Assembly: GCF_019430885.1 (NCBI RefSeq)
Contig: NZ_JAHYBZ010000017.1
Coordinates: 1 to 35,258, forward strand
From: Roseomonas alba
GTDB lineage: Bacteria; Pseudomonadota; Alphaproteobacteria; Acetobacterales; Acetobacteraceae
Direction of reading: 5' to 3'
DNA: 35,258 bases
The translations under genes and the position numbers were made by a program. The notes below the pieces were generated by a model. That model ran no database searches, had not been told where the DNA came from, and saw nothing but the letters and a program-made list of their open reading frames with translations. Positions 24,082-32,549 of the stretch are shown here, piece after piece (within the stretch, counting starts at the first letter, position 1; every line of letters starts with the position of its first letter).

Positions 24082-26082
24082 ATGGCTCGGTCATCGCAAG
24101 AGAATCCCTTCGACCTCAACAAGGCAACCGACTTCACCGATCAGGAGATTGCCGAACAATGGGTCGATCTGGCCAATGCAGCCGGCGGCCTCGTTGACAT
24201 CCTCAATCCCAAATCGCGGATGCCGATGCTTTTGCTTGGCGGCAAAGGCAGCGGAAAGACGCATCTGATGCGCTATTGCTCGGCGCCCGTGCAAGCCGCG
24301 CGGCACTCCGGTGATGTTGCACAGGCCGCCATCACGGATGGATATCTTGGCATTTATGTTTCGCTCGATGCGCTCAACACCGATAAATTTGCACGCCAAG
24401 AGCCGGTGGAGGACCATTGGAGCCTAGTGTTTGCGCACTATTTCGAGCTTTGGCTCGCAACAGCGCTGTTGGCCACCATCCGCGATTGCGCGCGATCGCA
24501 ATCGCTGGCGTTCAGCGAGCCCGAATTCGTCGCTGCGGTCGTTGAAGTGTTCGATACGGAGCCGGCCGTCGTACCGTCCAATCTGAATGAATTGCTCGAT
24601 CACCTCACGCGGACCAGGAAGAATATAGACAACGTCGTCAATAATAGCCGTCTGCGCGGGGAGCGCCCGATTTTTGACATCACCTTCTCCGCCGGCCGGC
24701 TGGTATTCGGGATACCCGAGCTCGTATCTCGCCACGCCCCTGCCTTGCGCGATGTACTGTTCGTCTATCTGATCGATGAAGTCGAAAACCTCACAGCGGA
24801 TCAGCAGCGGTTCCTGAATTCGCTGATCCGGTATCGGCGCGGCAGTGCGACAATCCGCGTCGGCGGCCGATTATATGGAATGAAGACGTTCGAGACGACC
24901 GGCTCGGGCGAGCCGATCCGTCGAGGCGCGGAATATGAGCGGGTCGTGTTGGATGAGATCCTTCGCGAGCAGCCCGAGCAGTATGACGGGCTCGTCCGCA
25001 GCCTGGTGGCGAAGCGGCTCAAGCGGGCCGGCTATGCTGCGGCCGCACAGACTGCGATCGATCCCTATTTCGAAGAGCTGGACACTCGCGATTATTGGCG
25101 ATCGGTCGATCGCCATCTACCCAAGCCCAAAGAGCACCAGCTCGCACCCTATCATCGGAAGCTCGCGATCGATCTCAAATCCAACCTTGGTTTGGACGAG
25201 CCGACTATCACTACGATCATCGATGCGCTCCAGGTGCCGAACCACCGCTTCCTAGAGAAGGCCGCCGCGTTCCAATATCGCAAATCATGGCCGGCCAAGC
25301 TCGACGGCGCAGTGTCGCTCGCGTTCGAGGTTGGAAACCAGGCCCGCGCTCTAGCTCAGGGTGACCGCGAAGCCGGCGGCGATCTCGGAAGCCTGATTTC
25401 TTACTTCTCGTCGGACATTCTCGCACAGCTCTTCCACGACTATGCTCGCCGCCTGCCCTACGCGGGTTTCGAGACGATGGTCGAGCTCTCACAGGGCATC
25501 ACGCGCAACCTGCTCGTGAACTTAAAGCATATCTTCAGACGGAGCCGCTTCGCCGGCGAAGAGCCGTTCGTGAGCGGCATGATCTCGATCAAGTCTCAGT
25601 CCGACGGCGTGCGCGATGGCGCGTCTTGGTTCTGGGAGGATGCTCAACCGCCAAGCGGTGGCCTCCAAGTGCGGGACGCCGTCGAGAGCATCGCGGTGCT
25701 CTTCCGGACCGTCCGCCTCAGCCATTCGCCGTCCGAATGCGCGCTGTGCGCATTCAGTGTGCCCCTCGAATCGCTCAGCCAAAATAGTCGACGGACCCTG
25801 AGCGTTGCGGAAAACTGGTCCTATCTGGTCAAGCTGCAGGAAGGTCGACGGAACAAGAACAGCAAACGCATCGACGCGCTATATCAGCTCGGGCCGATGC
25901 TGGCGCCACGATGGGAGGTTTCCGAACATCGCCGCGGAACCATCGAACTGCAACCCGAACTTGCCAATGCGATACTCGATCCCGCCCACCGCGGCGAACT
26001 CCCGACCCTGATGAAGAAGCGGCTGGCCCGTCTCGTCGCTCCGTCGGGCTCGGGCGTGCCAGCGGATCCGCGGCTTATCTGA
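24082..26082 (+). CDS. ORC/CDC6-like AAA+ ATPase
   Basis: A 666-residue P-loop ATPase. Walker A is G-G-K-G-S-G-K-T at 53-60 and Walker B is L-F-V-Y-L-I-D-E-V-E-N at 226-236 with Asp232/Glu233. A sensor-like strand R-V-G-G-R-L-Y-G-M-K-T follows at 259-269. This order and the D-E-V-E-N box are like ORC/CDC6-type AAA+ proteins, which also appear next to PRTase-CE proteins in predicted defence operons (recalled). The C-terminal 300 residues are unassigned and contain a C-A-L-C pair near residue 552. It probably senses or binds a nucleic-acid ligand and controls the PRTase-like partner. One base separates it from the next gene. Confidence 0.8.
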   Translation: MARSSQENPFDLNKATDFTDQEIAEQWVDLANAAGGLVDILNPKSRMPMLLLGGKGSGKTHLMRYCSAPVQAARHSGDVAQAAITDGYLGIYVSLDALNTDKFARQEPVEDHWSLVFAHYFELWLATALLATIRDCARSQSLAFSEPEFVAAVVEVFDTEPAVVPSNLNELLDHLTRTRKNIDNVVNNSRLRGERPIFDITFSAGRLVFGIPELVSRHAPALRDVLFVYLIDEVENLTADQQRFLNSLIRYRRGSATIRVGGRLYGMKTFETTGSGEPIRRGAEYERVVLDEILREQPEQYDGLVRSLVAKRLKRAGYAAAAQTAIDPYFEELDTRDYWRSVDRHLPKPKEHQLAPYHRKLAIDLKSNLGLDEPTITTIIDALQVPNHRFLEKAAAFQYRKSWPAKLDGAVSLAFEVGNQARALAQGDREAGGDLGSLISYFSSDILAQLFHDYARRLPYAGFETMVELSQGITRNLLVNLKHIFRRSRFAGEEPFVSGMISIKSQSDGVRDGASWFWEDAQPPSGGLQVRDAVESIAVLFRTVRLSHSPSECALCAFSVPLESLSQNSRRTLSVAENWSYLVKLQEGRRNKNSKRIDALYQLGPMLAPRWEVSEHRRGTIELQPELANAILDPAHRGELPTLMKKRLARLVAPSGSGVPADPRLI

Positions 26083-26083
26083 C

Positions 26084-27034
26084 ATGCAGCACGATATCGA
26101 GGCGCTGCTAGACGCCAAAATAGAGCTGAGGAAGGTCGCCGCGCGCGGTCACAGCTGGGATTTGTTCATTTCGGCCTATAACGACAGCAAGCGCGTCCAG
26201 ACAGTCTTCCCCCAGGTCCCGGCCGCGCGTCGAAGCTGGTGGGTTATACCCGAATATGGGTACGGTCCCGCCGATCTCGCGAACCTTGAAGACCCGGTTG
26301 TACTAGCGCGCGGCTCGGAGGCTCAGGTGGTCAAAGGCGGCCTCGCCGGAAGTCGTTTTGACCCGACCACCGACAAACGGCTCTGCATCGACATCACTGG
26401 TTTGATGCGGCCCCACATTCTCTTCCTGATGGCCTATCTTCAGGACATCGGCGTGAAGCAGTTTGACTTACTTTATACCGAACCAGCGCAATATTCGCGT
26501 CGGGCCGAGACGCGCTTTTCCACTGGAGAGGATGTCCGCGTGGTATCAGTGGAAGGCTTCGTTGGCGCTCACGATCCAGACACCAGTGGCGATCTGCTGG
26601 TGATCGGTATCGGCTATGATCATCACCTGATTTCGCACGCAATCCAGGCGAAAGAAAACGCTCGCGTCGTCGAGCTCCACAGCTTCCCGTCCCTGAGCGC
26701 CGATATGTACCATGAGAGTATATTGAGGCTCGACCGGGTGAGCAGCGAGCGGTCTCGGGTCGGCGACGAGGTCCAGTATAGCAGCGCCAATGATCCGTTC
26801 GTCGTGGCCGCCTCCCTAGCATCGGCCGTGCGGGTTGCCGAGACACGTCGGCGCGTCACCAACACCTACTTCTCGCCACTCGCGACGAAGCCCCAAGCTG
26901 TCGGGTTCGGACTTCACTACCTCAAGCGGATGCGTGGGACCGCAACCTCAATCATCTATCCGCTGCACCCGAGCTACGACAAGGAAACCTCTACAGGGGT
27001 CGGACGATCCTGGATTTATCCGATTCATTTTTGA
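26084..27034 (+). CDS. Unrecognised alpha/beta protein, operon's last gene
   Basis: A 316-residue protein starting one base after the ATPase stop (TGA-C-ATG), so it is coupled to it. I do not recognise a family. Strand-helix alternation suggests a Rossmann-like fold: W-D-L-F-I-S-A-Y-N at 25-33, C-I-D-I-T-G-L-M-R-P at 101-110, D-L-L-Y-T-E-P at 128-134 and L-L-V-I-G-I-G-Y-D-H-H at 171-181. The D-I-T-G-x-x-R-P turn recalls the nucleotide-binding T-G-G-T-K turns of CARF-type sensor domains, and the first strand recalls TIR domains; both resemblances are weak. It may be the sensor or effector of the operon. No catalytic set can be named. Confidence 0.7.
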   Translation: MQHDIEALLDAKIELRKVAARGHSWDLFISAYNDSKRVQTVFPQVPAARRSWWVIPEYGYGPADLANLEDPVVLARGSEAQVVKGGLAGSRFDPTTDKRLCIDITGLMRPHILFLMAYLQDIGVKQFDLLYTEPAQYSRRAETRFSTGEDVRVVSVEGFVGAHDPDTSGDLLVIGIGYDHHLISHAIQAKENARVVELHSFPSLSADMYHESILRLDRVSSERSRVGDEVQYSSANDPFVVAASLASAVRVAETRRRVTNTYFSPLATKPQAVGFGLHYLKRMRGTATSIIYPLHPSYDKETSTGVGRSWIYPIHF

Positions 27035-27121
27035 CCGGTATAGCCTCCCTGGAGCGGCCCTCAATTCGACCGGACAGGCGGAATAGCCTGGAGGCCTAGT
27101 TTCAAGCCTAGGTGCACGCCT

Positions 27122-27325
27122 ATGTCGAAGCCCATCGAGCGCGTTGAGATCATCACCGGCATCCAGCGCCGCCGGCGCTACACTGCCGCGGAAAAGGTCA
27201 GGCTGGTCGAGCAGACCATGCAGCCGGGCATGACGGTCTCCGAGGTCGCCCGGCTGCACGGTGTCTAGCCCAGCCTGCTGTTCCAATGGAGGCGGCGCGT
27301 GGCCGAGGGCGGTCAGGGGGCGGTG
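27122..27325 (+). pseudogene. Broken IS3-family (IS2-like) orfA
   Basis: The translated start M-S-K-P-I-E-R-V-E-I-I-T-G and the helix-turn-helix R-R-R-R-Y-T-A-A-E-K-V-R-L-V-E-Q then P-G-M-T-V-S-E-V-A-R-L-H-G-V are typical of the first orf (orfA) of IS2-group IS3 elements. Codon 49 is TAG at 27266-27268, where relatives have serine (TCG to TAG would be one change). The frame continues with P-S-L-L-F-Q-W-R-R-R and then loses similarity after G-G-Q-G-A-V near 27325. No orfB or inverted ends could be placed, so only a fragment remains. Confidence 0.8.
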
Positions 27326-27352
27326 ATGGCCAGACAACTTGTGGTCCCGGGG

Positions 27353-28156
27353 CTACCGGGTTCGCCGCCGCGGAGTCTCCGCATAGGGCGGGCTGGTGAG
27401 GACCAGCGACAGATTCGGGTGGTGGTGATCCCGCGTGTACTCCTCCAGGTGCGACGCGAAATCGCCGAATAGCCTCTGGATGCCGGTGCCTGCGGTCTCT
27501 TCCCTGTAAGAACCGTCGTGATCCGCTTCGCCCTTCTTCGATGAGATCACAGCGGCGGCCGTGTAGAGCCGCTCCTGCACCATGCGCTCGCAGATCCGGT
27601 TGAAGCGATCAATGTAACTCGTCCGAAGAAAATCTGGGGCGATTGCGAAGTGCGGTGACCTATCGGTGACGATGCGGCGGGAGTCCTCGTGGTCCTCCAG
27701 CACCATCAGCCAGCCGAGAAAGGGACGCATCCCTGTGCCCAGCATTCCCTTGTCCCACGCTTTCCAGAAGTCGACAGCGGCGCCGAGGACTTCCTCAAAG
27801 CGATTGTTCGCGTTGTTCCCGAATGAGCCAACCATGCTCTTGAATTCGAGCACGGCCACTAGCTTCGGGCCGTCCATGACAATGACGTCGAACTTCTTGT
27901 TGTGGCGGTAGTAGCCGGGCAGCCGGAGCTCGTTCCCCCGCGTGTGCTTGGCGGCATAGGGAGCAAACCGCTCGACCAGTGGGAGGGCGATGCTGAGGAA
28001 GCCGTCCATGTGCTTGCCCGACGTGACGGCGCCCCGTGTGCCCGCGTCAACACGACCGGTCAGAGCCTGCGCCTGCTGGGCGTTCAACCGTCCAGTCCAG
28101 AAGGTCTTGATGGCCTCCGCCACCTGTGGGCGGAGGTCCGGCAAAGTCACAGGCAT
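27353..28156 (-). CDS. PaeR7I/XhoI-family restriction endonuclease
   Basis: A 267-residue type II nuclease similar to PaeR7I and XhoI, which cut C/TCGAG. Family marks are S-G-K-H-M-D-G-F (46-53), L-P-G-Y-Y-R-H-N-K-K-F-D (79-90) and the catalytic A-V-L-E-F-K-S-M-V-G-S-F-G-N-N (101-115). Asp90 and the E104-x-K106 pair form a PD-(D/E)xK-type centre. The last 20 residues include S-P-P-Y-A-E and a basic tail; I cannot tell whether they belong to the original protein, since the IS fragment ends about 28 bp away. Its methyltransferase lies upstream in the same direction, 65 bp away. Target sequence is inferred from the family. Confidence 0.88.
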   Translation of the reverse strand: MPVTLPDLRPQVAEAIKTFWTGRLNAQQAQALTGRVDAGTRGAVTSGKHMDGFLSIALPLVERFAPYAAKHTRGNELRLPGYYRHNKKFDVIVMDGPKLVAVLEFKSMVGSFGNNANNRFEEVLGAAVDFWKAWDKGMLGTGMRPFLGWLMVLEDHEDSRRIVTDRSPHFAIAPDFLRTSYIDRFNRICERMVQERLYTAAAVISSKKGEADHDGSYREETAGTGIQRLFGDFASHLEEYTRDHHHPNLSLVLTSPPYAETPRRRTR

Positions 28157-28221
28157 GGCGATTCCCGGTTTGGACTACCGAGTATATTTCCAGCAGACTG
28201 AGGCGTGGCCGTCTATGGGCT

Positions 28222-29922
28222 TCAGCGTTCGGCTGGGGGCCGCCCGGCGACGATGGCGATTTCCGCCTCGGTGAGGCCGTAGAGGGCGAATGCCGCCCGG
28301 TCGCAGGCCGCCAGATCGCCCGACAGCCCAGCCTCCTTGAGCGCCGCCCTATGCTTGTCCGCCACGGTGGACCAACGCGGCAGCCGGATTCGGCGCAGGT
28401 ACTGCGCCTGATACCGGAGATAGTCCCCCCGCATCTTTACCGAGTAAGCCGCCACGAAGAGCGCCGCCACGCTGGAGAGCAGCACAGCCCGAAGGGCGCG
28501 CAGGTCCCACTCGTCAGACACGACGTAGTAGAGGTTGTGGTGGACGTAGTGCTGCCCCGGCTCGAACACCACGTTGGCGCTGCCTTTGATGTCCGGGATG
28601 AGGAGTTTCGGCCGGTAGGTCAGGCTGGGCGTGATGCGGTCGATGGTCTTGTGCCACTGCGCAGGCTTCCCCTTCGCCGTGCTCCGCTTCTCCAGTTGCG
28701 TGCGGTACTGCTCCAAATGGGCGGCCAACCTCGGATACCGCTTGAGATCGACCAGCCCGCCTTCGTCTCGCCATGGATTGATGACGCCGAGGCCGAGCGG
28801 GACTAGGGCGCCCGTCTTGATGTCCTTGGTCGTGACCAGCGGCAGTTTCCGATCTGGCTCGACGTCGAGATCCTCAAACTTGCCGACGTAGGCTTCATCT
28901 AGCCCTGTGGCGACGCCGATCATCGCCTTGCAGCCAGCGTCCTCCAGAAGCGGAAATGCCTCTTCGAGACGCCTCATCACGACGAGCCGCTCGAACTCCT
29001 CCAGCATCCACGGCTCAGACCCGGAGACCACATTCTTGATCTTTACGGCGCCCGGCTCTTGGCCACGGAGTTGCCGTGCGAGAGCCCGCAGATGGTTCGG
29101 GTCGATCTCTGGGCGATGCGCAACGGTAGTTGGCCCATCCTCCTCCTTGGCGATGACGAAGATGCCGGTGTAGGCGATCACGTCCCTGAGGAATGCTGGC
29201 GTGTTTACCATGTCGACGTAGTACCGGAGGTGATGCCCTTCGCTCACCAACTTCCGCAGAGGGCCGCCATACTTGTTCTTCGTCCAGCGGTCCGAGACGA
29301 TGAAGCCGAGCACACCGCCGTCGCGGAGTTCGGCAAGGCTCCGCTCCATGAATGCGACGTAGAGGTCGGCCCGGTCGTAGAGGGTCTTGTAGCGGAGACG
29401 GTATTCGTACTGCAGGGCAATGGGGATCTGCTCGATCCGGACGTAGGGCGGATTGCCCACGACGAAGTCGAAGCCCTCCTTGCCGAGTTCGACTAGCAGG
29501 AAGTCGCCCTGCATCAGCCAGCGGTCGCACAGCGCCGTGGATTGCTCGGCAGTCAGACCATTCTCGACAAGGTGGTCGTGGAGCCGAGACCTCGCCGCAG
29601 CCAGCGTCGGCCTGCTGAGTTCCACGACGCGAATGGCGTCGGAGAGGTCCATTACCGGGTCCCCACCGGACTGAGAGCGCCGGTAGGACGCGAGCAGCCG
29701 GTCCACGATGGGGATGAGGAAGTCACCCTCGCCTACGCTCGGCTCCAGCAGCCGCGTCGTGTGCAGGGGGCGGTCGGGGGTGTAGCCACAGAGGTCGAGG
29801 ATGAAATCCACCACCTCCCGCTTGGTGAAGATGGCTCCGCGTTCCTCGACGCCACCGGACTCCGCCAGCCGCTCAACGGCGTCGGTCACGGCACAGAACC
29901 CCGGAAGTGCCGCCTGATCCAT
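28222..29922 (-). CDS. N6-adenine methyltransferase of PaeR7I-like system
   Basis: A 566-residue DNA methyltransferase. The ATG at 29922 has GGGGG 9 nt upstream and is preferred over the in-frame TTG at 29931. Motif I is L-L-E-P-S-V-G-E-G-D-F-L (58-69) and motif IV is V-V-G-N-P-P-Y-V-R-I-E-Q-I (154-166), which define an N6-adenine enzyme of the gamma class. E-R-G-A-I-F-T-K-R-E-V-V-D-F near the start is typical of this group, and the C-terminal half should be the recognition domain. Methylating the adenine of CTCGAG would protect host DNA from the nuclease encoded just downstream. Confidence 0.88.
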   Translation of the reverse strand: MDQAALPGFCAVTDAVERLAESGGVEERGAIFTKREVVDFILDLCGYTPDRPLHTTRLLEPSVGEGDFLIPIVDRLLASYRRSQSGGDPVMDLSDAIRVVELSRPTLAAARSRLHDHLVENGLTAEQSTALCDRWLMQGDFLLVELGKEGFDFVVGNPPYVRIEQIPIALQYEYRLRYKTLYDRADLYVAFMERSLAELRDGGVLGFIVSDRWTKNKYGGPLRKLVSEGHHLRYYVDMVNTPAFLRDVIAYTGIFVIAKEEDGPTTVAHRPEIDPNHLRALARQLRGQEPGAVKIKNVVSGSEPWMLEEFERLVVMRRLEEAFPLLEDAGCKAMIGVATGLDEAYVGKFEDLDVEPDRKLPLVTTKDIKTGALVPLGLGVINPWRDEGGLVDLKRYPRLAAHLEQYRTQLEKRSTAKGKPAQWHKTIDRITPSLTYRPKLLIPDIKGSANVVFEPGQHYVHHNLYYVVSDEWDLRALRAVLLSSVAALFVAAYSVKMRGDYLRYQAQYLRRIRLPRWSTVADKHRAALKEAGLSGDLAACDRAAFALYGLTEAEIAIVAGRPPAER

Positions 29923-30008
29923 CTTTACCAACCCCCTTTAAGCTTTGGATTCTACTCTTGGTAAACGATTCGGCCCAGCTAGCCGACGGCTCCGCCGCGG
30001 CTCAAGGC

Positions 30009-30401
30009 TCAGTACCGCTTCAGTGCGTCACGTTGCTCGGACCACTCCGCCGGGAATGGTTCGAAAAATTGCCGCGAGCCGAGTCCTTCCGGCTGCCGTC
30101 CGTCCAGAATTGCCTCGAGGAGGTCCGGCGCCAGCAGTGTCAGCCGCAGCAGCGTCCCCAGGTATCCTCGCTCGATCTTCTCCGCCGCGGCCATCTCACT
30201 GATCGAGACGTAGCGTCCCTCGTCCAGCAGCCGCTGATACCGGAACGCCCGCGCCAGCGCCTTCACCAGCGCCGGATCGGCGCGCGTCGTGATCGCGGCG
30301 TCGCCGCCCTCCCGCGCCACGGGCATCACCGCCGTCTTCCGCCCCGGCCGCCGCCGGATTCTCAGCGGTACGCGGACCGTGATGCTGGTCGCGGCGGTCA
30401 T
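30009..30401 (-). CDS. Small HTH protein of recombinase module
   Basis: A 130-residue protein. A basic N-terminus (V-P-L-R-I-R-R-R-P-G-R-K) is followed by a helical region with S-I-S-E-M-A-A-A-E-K-I-E-R-G-Y-L-G-T-L-L-R-L, which fits a helix-turn-helix like those in ParB/KorB-type proteins, then A-I-L-D-G-R-Q-P-E-G-L. I recall relatives directly after serine recombinase genes in alphaproteobacterial elements. Its start overlaps the recombinase stop by 4 bp, so it is translated together with it. It may help the recombinase bind DNA or choose direction, but no function is established to my knowledge. Confidence 0.8.
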   Translation of the reverse strand: MTAATSITVRVPLRIRRRPGRKTAVMPVAREGGDAAITTRADPALVKALARAFRYQRLLDEGRYVSISEMAAAEKIERGYLGTLLRLTLLAPDLLEAILDGRQPEGLGSRQFFEPFPAEWSEQRDALKRY

Positions 30402-31750
30402 GCAGCGGCCCGCAGAGCGTCGGCGGCTACGGTGCCGAGGTCGCGAACAAGACCGGCCAGCCCCTCGACGCGGAACCGGATGTCGGCGCCGGCGGGCCCG
30501 ACGACCACCCGCTCCACCAGCGCCCGGACGATCCGCGCCTGCTCCGCCGGGAACAACTCCGCCCAGAGAGGATCAAGCCGGTGCAGCGCATCCCGGGCCT
30601 CGCGCTCCGTCAATTCTGGCATCTCGTGCCGCGCCGCGATCCAGGTGCCGACCACGATCTCCGGCTGGCGCAGTAGGGCGCGGACCTGGCTGATCACCGC
30701 TCCCTCGATCTGCGCGGCCGACACTCGCCGCACTATGCCGTCATCCACGACCATGTCGGCCTTCAGCACCCGTTGGGCGATGTAGTAGCAATAGCGCCGG
30801 CCGTTCTTCACCGCGTACGTGGGCGACATGGCACGCCCATCGATCCCAAAGATCAGCCCTTTCAGCAGCGCCGGTGCGTGCTGGCGGTTCTGCGCGGCGC
30901 GCGTGCGTGGGCTCACCTGCAGGATGGCGTGCGCACGGTCCCACAGTTCGCGCGGCACGATCGACTCGTGCTCGCCGCGATAGATGTTCCCCTTGTGGGT
31001 GACCTCACCGATATAGGTCCGCAGGTTCAACGCCTTGTAGACATCGCCCTTGTCCAGCAGCTTGCCGGATTTGCTGGCGACGCCCTCAGCCTGCAGACGA
31101 CGGACCGTCTCGACGCCGGAGCCGGTCTCGACGAAGAGTTCGAAGACGCGCCGAACTCGTACGGCCTCAGGCTCGTTCACCACCAGCTTGCGGTCCGCGA
31201 CGTCGTAGCCGAGCGGCACCTTCCCACCCATCCACATGCCGCGCGCCTTCGACGCCGCCACCTTGTCGCGGATCCGCTCGCCGATGACCTCGCGCTCGAA
31301 CTGCGCGAAGCTGAGCAGGATGTTCAGCGTCAGCCGGCCCATGGACGTAGTGGTGTTGAAGGACTGCGTGACGGACACGAAGGTGACGCCGTGCGCCTCC
31401 ATGGTCTCGACCAGCTTGGCGAAGTCCATCAGCGAACGGCTGAGCCTGTCGATCTTGTAGACGACGATGACGTCGACGAGGTCCTGCTCGATATCGGCCA
31501 GCAGGCGCTTCAGCGCAGGGCGTTCCAGCGTACCGCCGGAGAACCCCCCATCATCATAGCGATCCCTGACCAGGGTCCATCCCTCGGCCCGTTGCGAGGC
31601 GACATAGGCTTCACAGGCCTCGCGCTGCGCGTCCAGCGTATTGAACTCCTTGTCGAGCCCCTCGTCGGTCGACTTCCGCGTGTAGACCGCGCAACGCAGC
31701 TTCTTCACCGAGGAGGGCATCACCTCACCGGCAGGTGCCCTCCGCCTCAT
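30398..31750 (-). CDS. Large serine recombinase
   Basis: A 450-residue site-specific recombinase. The resolvase domain starts with A-V-Y-T-R-K-S-T-D-E-G-L, where the Ser is the likely nucleophile. D-R-L-S-R-S, S-M-G-R-L-T-L-N-I-L-L-S-F-A-Q-F-E-R and the R-D-K-V-A-A-S-K-A-R-G helix follow. A recombinase domain with P-L-G-Y and a zinc-ribbon-like part without clear Cys pairs come next. The ATG at 31750 is chosen because it overlaps the DUF2924 stop as ATGA; an upstream frame extension looks non-coding. It probably integrates and excises the element that carries the restriction system. Its att sites were not found. Confidence 0.92.
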   Translation of the reverse strand: MRRRAPAGEVMPSSVKKLRCAVYTRKSTDEGLDKEFNTLDAQREACEAYVASQRAEGWTLVRDRYDDGGFSGGTLERPALKRLLADIEQDLVDVIVVYKIDRLSRSLMDFAKLVETMEAHGVTFVSVTQSFNTTTSMGRLTLNILLSFAQFEREVIGERIRDKVAASKARGMWMGGKVPLGYDVADRKLVVNEPEAVRVRRVFELFVETGSGVETVRRLQAEGVASKSGKLLDKGDVYKALNLRTYIGEVTHKGNIYRGEHESIVPRELWDRAHAILQVSPRTRAAQNRQHAPALLKGLIFGIDGRAMSPTYAVKNGRRYCYYIAQRVLKADMVVDDGIVRRVSAAQIEGAVISQVRALLRQPEIVVGTWIAARHEMPELTEREARDALHRLDPLWAELFPAEQARIVRALVERVVVGPAGADIRFRVEGLAGLVRDLGTVAADALRAAA

Positions 31751-32265
31751 GCGCCACCCCCCGGCTGGCGCAGCCCAAAGAACGCCCAGCCATTCCATCG
31801 TGTGCCGGTGATGTGCCGGGCGATGGCGGAGAGCGACCGGTAGGGCCGCCCCTCATACTCGAAGTCATCGGCGCGGACGGTGACGACATGCTGCACGCCG
31901 TCATGCTCGCGGATCAGCCGCGTCCCCGGCAGCGGGCGGCTGTCGGCGCGGATGCGGCGCAACACCACGTTCCCGCCGTCCAACTGCTCGCCCAGCGCCT
32001 CGAGGCGCGCCCGTGTCTCCGGCTTCAGCCCGCCATAGGCGAGCTCCTGGATGCGATAGGCCAGACGGCTGGTGATGTAGCTGCGGCTGAATGGGGGCGG
32101 TTCCTTCCCGAACAGTTCTCGCCACTGCTGCTTCAACTGCGCGATCGGCGCCGTCCTGAGGGCGGCGAGGCGCGGCAGCACCTGCGCTGGCGGGATCTTC
32201 GGGATGGTCGGCGCCGGCGGCGCGGCATCCTGCTGCTTCGACTTCGTGGTCGATCGTCGGGTCAT
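31747..32265 (-). CDS. DUF2924 protein
   Basis: A 172-residue protein of the DUF2924 family. A Pro/Lys-rich N-terminus is followed by L-A-A-L-R-T-A-P-I-A-Q-L-K-Q-Q-W-R-E-L-F-G and S-R-S-Y-I-T-S-R-L-A-Y-R-I-Q-E, then a small beta-rich C-terminal part with P-G-T-R-L-I-R-E and S-L-S-A-I-A-R-H-I-T-G-T-R-W-N-G-W-A-F-F-G-L. The family is regularly found directly upstream of serine recombinases in alphaproteobacterial mobile elements. It overlaps both neighbours by 4 bp. A DNA-binding accessory role in recombination is inferred from this link. Confidence 0.9.
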   Translation of the reverse strand: MTRRSTTKSKQQDAAPPAPTIPKIPPAQVLPRLAALRTAPIAQLKQQWRELFGKEPPPFSRSYITSRLAYRIQELAYGGLKPETRARLEALGEQLDGGNVVLRRIRADSRPLPGTRLIREHDGVQHVVTVRADDFEYEGRPYRSLSAIARHITGTRWNGWAFFGLRQPGGGA

Positions 32266-32471
32266 GCGACTCCCTTTCTCCTGGGGTTCGCATGACGGCG
32301 CTGCCAGGCGGTCGAGTGTAGGCGAACGTCTCCGCGAGCCTCGACCTGCGCGGTATCACTGTCGAGATCCTCGGCAGCGCGGCTGCGCAGCCGCAGCAGG
32401 CCGCGGGCGAGGAGGTCGCAGACCTCGCGGAGGTGGGGCGGGAGATGAAGGTTGGCAGGAGGCGGGGGCAT
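32262..32471 (-). CDS. Small conserved protein of recombinase module
   Basis: A 69-residue protein. The helix H-L-R-E-V-C-D-L-L-A-R-G-L-L-R-L-R-S-R-A-A-E-D and a short C-terminal part with L-H-S-T-A-W-Q-R-R-H-A match small proteins I recall at the head of the DUF2924-recombinase operon. Its stop overlaps the DUF2924 start by 4 bp (ATGA), which argues that it is translated even though it is short. Function is unknown. Confidence 0.7.
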   Translation of the reverse strand: MPPPPANLHLPPHLREVCDLLARGLLRLRSRAAEDLDSDTAQVEARGDVRLHSTAWQRRHANPRRKGVA

Positions 32472-32549
32472 CGCGATCCATTGTCGTCCTGCCCCTTATC
32501 TACGGATCTGCGCGGCGTCGTTCTCACGGCATTGCGCAGCACGTGATGA

